A DNA stretch of 64,000 bases from Magicicada septendecula (taxonomy: Eukaryota; Arthropoda; Insecta; Hemiptera; Cicadidae). The notes under the pieces are model-generated. The model searched no databases and was not told the origin of the DNA. It saw only the letters and a list, made by a program, of their open reading frames with translations. The stretch is taken from NCBI GenBank assembly GCA_034769895.1, contig CM068373.1, positions 198,504,134 to 198,568,133 of the forward strand, read 5' to 3'. Below, in pieces: positions 61,028 through 64,000 of this stretch. The translations under genes were made by a program, and so were the position numbers. Positions within the stretch are counted from its first letter, which is position 1. Every line of letters starts with the position of its first letter.

Positions 61028-61073
61028 TTCCGATTAGCGCTTTCAAGCTTTACAGCTCATCGTCAGATCGGAA
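61028..61073 (-). ncRNA. Hammerhead-ribozyme-like motif 2
   Basis: On the minus strand: TTCCGAT, CTGACGA, a stem-loop (AGCT-GTAA-AGCT), GAAA, GCGC, TA, ATCGGAA. TTCCGAT pairs fully with ATCGGAA as stem I. The core boxes CTGANGA and GAAA are intact, with TA as the cleavage dinucleotide between 61035 and 61034. Stem III is only the self-complementary GCGC, so cleavage would be expected in dimers or tandem copies, as known for minimal hammerheads of Penelope-like and other retroelements. Sequence and pairing are seen; activity is inferred. Confidence 0.65.
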
Positions 61074-62148
61074 ATGAACAAACAGCCGTGAAAACAAACC
61101 CTTCACCTCCACCCCACCCCACCACACCCTGCTCACACACAACAAGCTATAATTCAAGTGTCCCTTCCCAACCTCTGGCCCTGTCACCCCCATCTGGACA
61201 GTTACATATTTTTCTAGCAAATTCCTTGTATTTAAGTATTGTGTGTGTGTGCGTGTGTGTACATTCCTTTTAAACCTAACCGTCTTTCTCATTCACACTT
61301 GTGGGCCAGTCACACACTCTTATTTTAAAACGTCCTATGCAACTTAATACTTAATCTTATCTATCTGAATCAGCCCTTCGTTCTTTGATTTGCATTTAAA
61401 TTGCTCCGTAACGGTAAACCGACGTAAACAAATGCTCCCAATTCAGTGAGGCTTGGAGTGAAGAATCGCTTGACCACACTCGATAAGTCTTGTCTGATTA
61501 ATTTATTGTCCTTTCTTAAGAAATGTCTCACTTAAGAAGATCCTGTCAGTAATGTTTATATCATAGGATTTTTTTTGGTATTTGGAAAACGAGTAGATTA
61601 CGAATTTGCAATTACGGATAAAAAATGTTTACTGTTAATATATGCATGCAACATGTACATTCTATACTCTCAGGAACACAAATTGATTGTTTCTCCAATA
61701 AAAATGAATATATACGTTACATTCTGTATACAACAAATATATTTTACGTCAGTAATTATAATGAGATAACTTACAACCAAGTACTGCTATAATGAAGTCA
61801 TTATAATATCACGGGTCGTTTGAGCCAAGTTAGTGCATACAGTCGTTGTATACGTAACAACAAGCCAGACTGAATGTGTACCAAGCAATACGGTATCACA
61901 CTATTACTTACTATGTTCAAATAAATCTATTTCATTAAAAACGTTTCTATGTCACAGCTGTAAATTATTCATTACAGCTGACTATTAATTAGAGCTGGTT
62001 AAACTATTAAAACCAGCTGACACTGGTGAATTAATTACGTGTTCGTACACAATTAACACAATTCACATTAGGCCCCTGTAGACCACGTTATTTTAATCTG
62101 TCATTATTATTTAAATACTTGCTTCCTTTACCAGAAACGGTTGCTAAC
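61074..62148. other. Interval with microsatellite, no gene supported
   Basis: A C-rich stretch (CACCTCCACCCCACCCCACC, about 61106-61128) and a TG tract (about 61240-61260) follow the hammerhead-like motif and may belong to the same element end. No coding region is supported. Confidence 0.4.
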
Positions 62149-62295
62149 TATGCTATAAAGGTGGAAGAAAATGAACGTGGATTAGAAGCACACTGGACAT
62201 ACATTTTTATAGATGTAACAATTAGAAATGCTAAAACGGAGTTTTGAGGGAGACATATGGGAAAGCATAAGTGCCATAGGTCTTGAATGTTTAAA
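62149..62295 (+). repeat. Three-copy peptide-coding repeat, copy 2 (plus strand)
   Basis: The inverse of copy 1. It is preceded by a pyrimidine-rich tract and CAG at about 62120-62133, a plausible splice acceptor, giving a frame that starts TVANYAIKVEENERGLEAHW. A one-base difference (AGAAATGCT here, AGAATGCT in copy 1) shifts the frame in the middle, and the second half reads LKRSFEGDIWESISAIGLECLK. Beyond the shared end the frame runs on as QHAKDSNAMNSLYTEG to a stop, which the other copies lack. This copy is the best candidate for the source exon, or for the closest relic of it. Confidence 0.55.
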
Positions 62296-63080
62296 GCAGC
62301 ATGCAAAAGATTCAAATGCGATGAACTCACTGTATACAGAAGGATAAGTGTGATGAAGAGGATACAGAAATGTGGAAAAATAAAGGAAAACAGGCATAAG
62401 GAAATCTATGGAAGAAGGTATTTGTTGACAATTTCGGTAATTACTATATATTTAATGATTATATAAGAATTTAAAATATAGTCACAAGTGCCAAGTAAAA
62501 TACCTTCGTTTTTTCCAAATAAAATCGAATGTGGAAAGATAATTTTTATTGATACAGACCGGAAGACCACACGATAGATGTTGAAAAATTATTTTCATAA
62601 CGCACAAAACCAATATTTTGTAATTGTCACTGACATTTCTAAATAAAAAATTCTGCTACTGCTGTCTTTCAAAACTAAAATTAATAACAAGCTATTAGCC
62701 TATTATTGTATCTATTTATTTTAATAAATAAGTATACTAATTATTATACAATTAATTGTTACCTCTGAAGTTCTGTATTTAAATAACTAGACCTACATTT
62801 AAAATTTATTTGTATCCATTTCCGGCAGAAATGAATACATTAAATTAGCGACAACTTGGAAATTCCTAACTGGCAGTTCTCAATTTAACAAACAACATAG
62901 GCCTATGGCCACAATACACTCACCCCCACGCTCTAACGATCCCACGGCAAAAATCACAAGGGAAGCAAGATATAATACGCGCGCCGTAGTTATATTAACA
63001 TCAGTATGCCTTGAAAATATTTCGGGATTACCCAACGAAACGTCGGCAATATAAACATCACACACAACACGGATGTACCC
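62296..63080. other. AT-rich interval, no gene seen
   Basis: No supported ORF or structured RNA beyond the short frame running on from copy 2 of the peptide repeat. Confidence 0.4.
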
Positions 63081-63095
63081 AAAAACCCGCTACTA

Positions 63096-63119
63096 CACAC
63101 ACACACACACACACACACA
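63096..63119. repeat. (AC)n microsatellite
   Basis: Uninterrupted AC dinucleotides next to copy 3 of the peptide-coding repeat. Confidence 0.95.
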
Positions 63120-63133
63120 TTGTAATTAACAAT

Positions 63134-63260
63134 ATAAAACCGGAGAGATTTTAAACATTCAAGACCTGTGGCACTTATGCTTTCCCATATGTCTCCCTCA
63201 AAACTCCGTTTTAGCATTTCTAATTGTTACCTCTATAAAAATGTATGTCCAGTGTGCTTA
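63134..63260 (-). repeat. Three-copy peptide-coding repeat, copy 3
   Basis: Shares the 3' side of copy 1, including the trailer (AGATTTTAAACATTCAAGAC on the plus strand) that copy 2 lacks. It also has the same inserted base as copy 2 (AGAAATGCT). It is shorter at its other end, stopping at AAGCACACTGG. The mixed resemblance argues that all three are copies of something else rather than a simple chain. Confidence 0.6.
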
Positions 63261-64000
63261 TAGACAATAATCTATAAAGAATTACAATAAGCGTAACTTT
63301 CCCGCATGTACTTTTCGTTGGTCATATCGTAAACAAAGACCAACCAACCTAATACAGAAAGCCAGTACATTTTGAAGTAACTCCATATAAATAGTTATCT
63401 AAAGCTGCAAACATTACTAGAAAATTAGGTACTACTGTACTAACATCATAAATATGACTGGTTAATATCTACCCTGTCATTTGACGATACAGTTTAAACA
63501 ATGCTGCCAAAAAGGAAACTTAAATTTGCTTAATATTTTTTTAGAATCTAATCTCAATGTTAATTAATAAATAGCCCTTGTAAATGACGCACGGACAATT
63601 TCAAACATAAACAATAAATCAGGATTTCTAATTAATAATTAAATGGTACTGTTTTTACAATATATACTTATTAAAATACATATCGAATTAATGAATTCCC
63701 AGTAATTTATTTTCATTCCCCAATACCGACAATTCTTTGTGCAACAATTTTCAATTATACAAAAGGTCTAACACATTTATTTTGTTGTAATTATTAGAAA
63801 AATTTACTTAGTTTTCTAACAGGAATGCAGAAATTATTTTACAAAGTGAAATATACCAATCTGCCTCACACACGAATTTATAAATTTATATAAAATAATT
63901 GTTGTTTTAACGCATGTTAAAATGATATAATTAAATTAAGTTCTGCTGTAAATTTAAGAACATATTCACTTTTAACGTTTAGTTAATTTACTTATTATTC
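63261..64000. other. AT-rich intergenic DNA to the window end
   Basis: I see no supported feature here. Confidence 0.5.

Noticed and set aside
61571-61769. A 64-residue frame with DYEFAITDKKCLLLIYACN, faintly like the RNase H part of Gypsy pol.
   Set aside because: The resemblance is short, no neighbouring domain is present and the sequence is AT-rich; chance is as likely.

Overview
The window looks like a stretch of an AT-rich arthropod (most likely insect) genome made almost entirely of transposable elements. The families seen together (Ty3/Gypsy and BEL/Pao LTR elements, a Penelope-like relic, a 5'-truncated non-LTR element, TIR DNA transposons) and the splice-like, microsatellite-rich intergenic DNA fit an insect. 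I could not name the species, and I see no complete host protein gene, no rRNA, no tRNA and no CRISPR array.

Layout. (1) 1-22200: two near-identical Ty3/Gypsy copies (A1, left end outside the window, and A2) in direct tandem, sharing the central LTR: internal / LTR / internal / LTR. The LTRs are very long (5890 and 4856 bp). Each holds a purine-rich minisatellite, and that array accounts for the whole length difference between them. Their 3' ends contain extra primer-binding-site-like modules. (2) 22201-35415: mostly unrecognised AT-rich DNA with a Penelope-like relic (a hammerhead-ribozyme-like motif near 22.8 kb and a GIY-YIG fragment at 23.7-24.0 kb), a decayed TIR DNA transposon at 27.1-29.3 kb with part of a multi-exon gene, and an isolated heat-shock-type promoter near 31.5 kb. 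(3) 35416-59886: a third Gypsy copy (B), a diverged relative of A with about 3.15 kb LTRs that lack the minisatellite, flanked by a 4 bp target duplication. It has been hit by a LINE fragment (42.1-42.9 kb) and by a DNA transposon with 95 bp TIRs (45.7-55.8 kb), which in turn holds a minus-strand BEL/Pao element (48.4-55.3 kb) whose two 466 bp LTRs read as identical. (4) 59887-64000: AT-rich DNA with a second hammerhead-like motif (61.03 kb) and three copies, in two orientations, of a roughly 130-160 bp segment that can encode a conserved peptide.

The nesting gives a clear order: Gypsy B first, then the TIR transposon, then BEL. The LINE hit B independently. Low LTR divergence (about 1% or less by eye for Gypsy, none seen for BEL) says that all of these insertions are fairly recent. 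The Gypsy gag encodes a long charged coiled-coil region, a capsid-like domain and an Asn/Arg-rich tail; protease, reverse transcriptase, RNase H and integrase follow on the same strand. No env-like gene is seen. All LTR elements are treated here as fossils.
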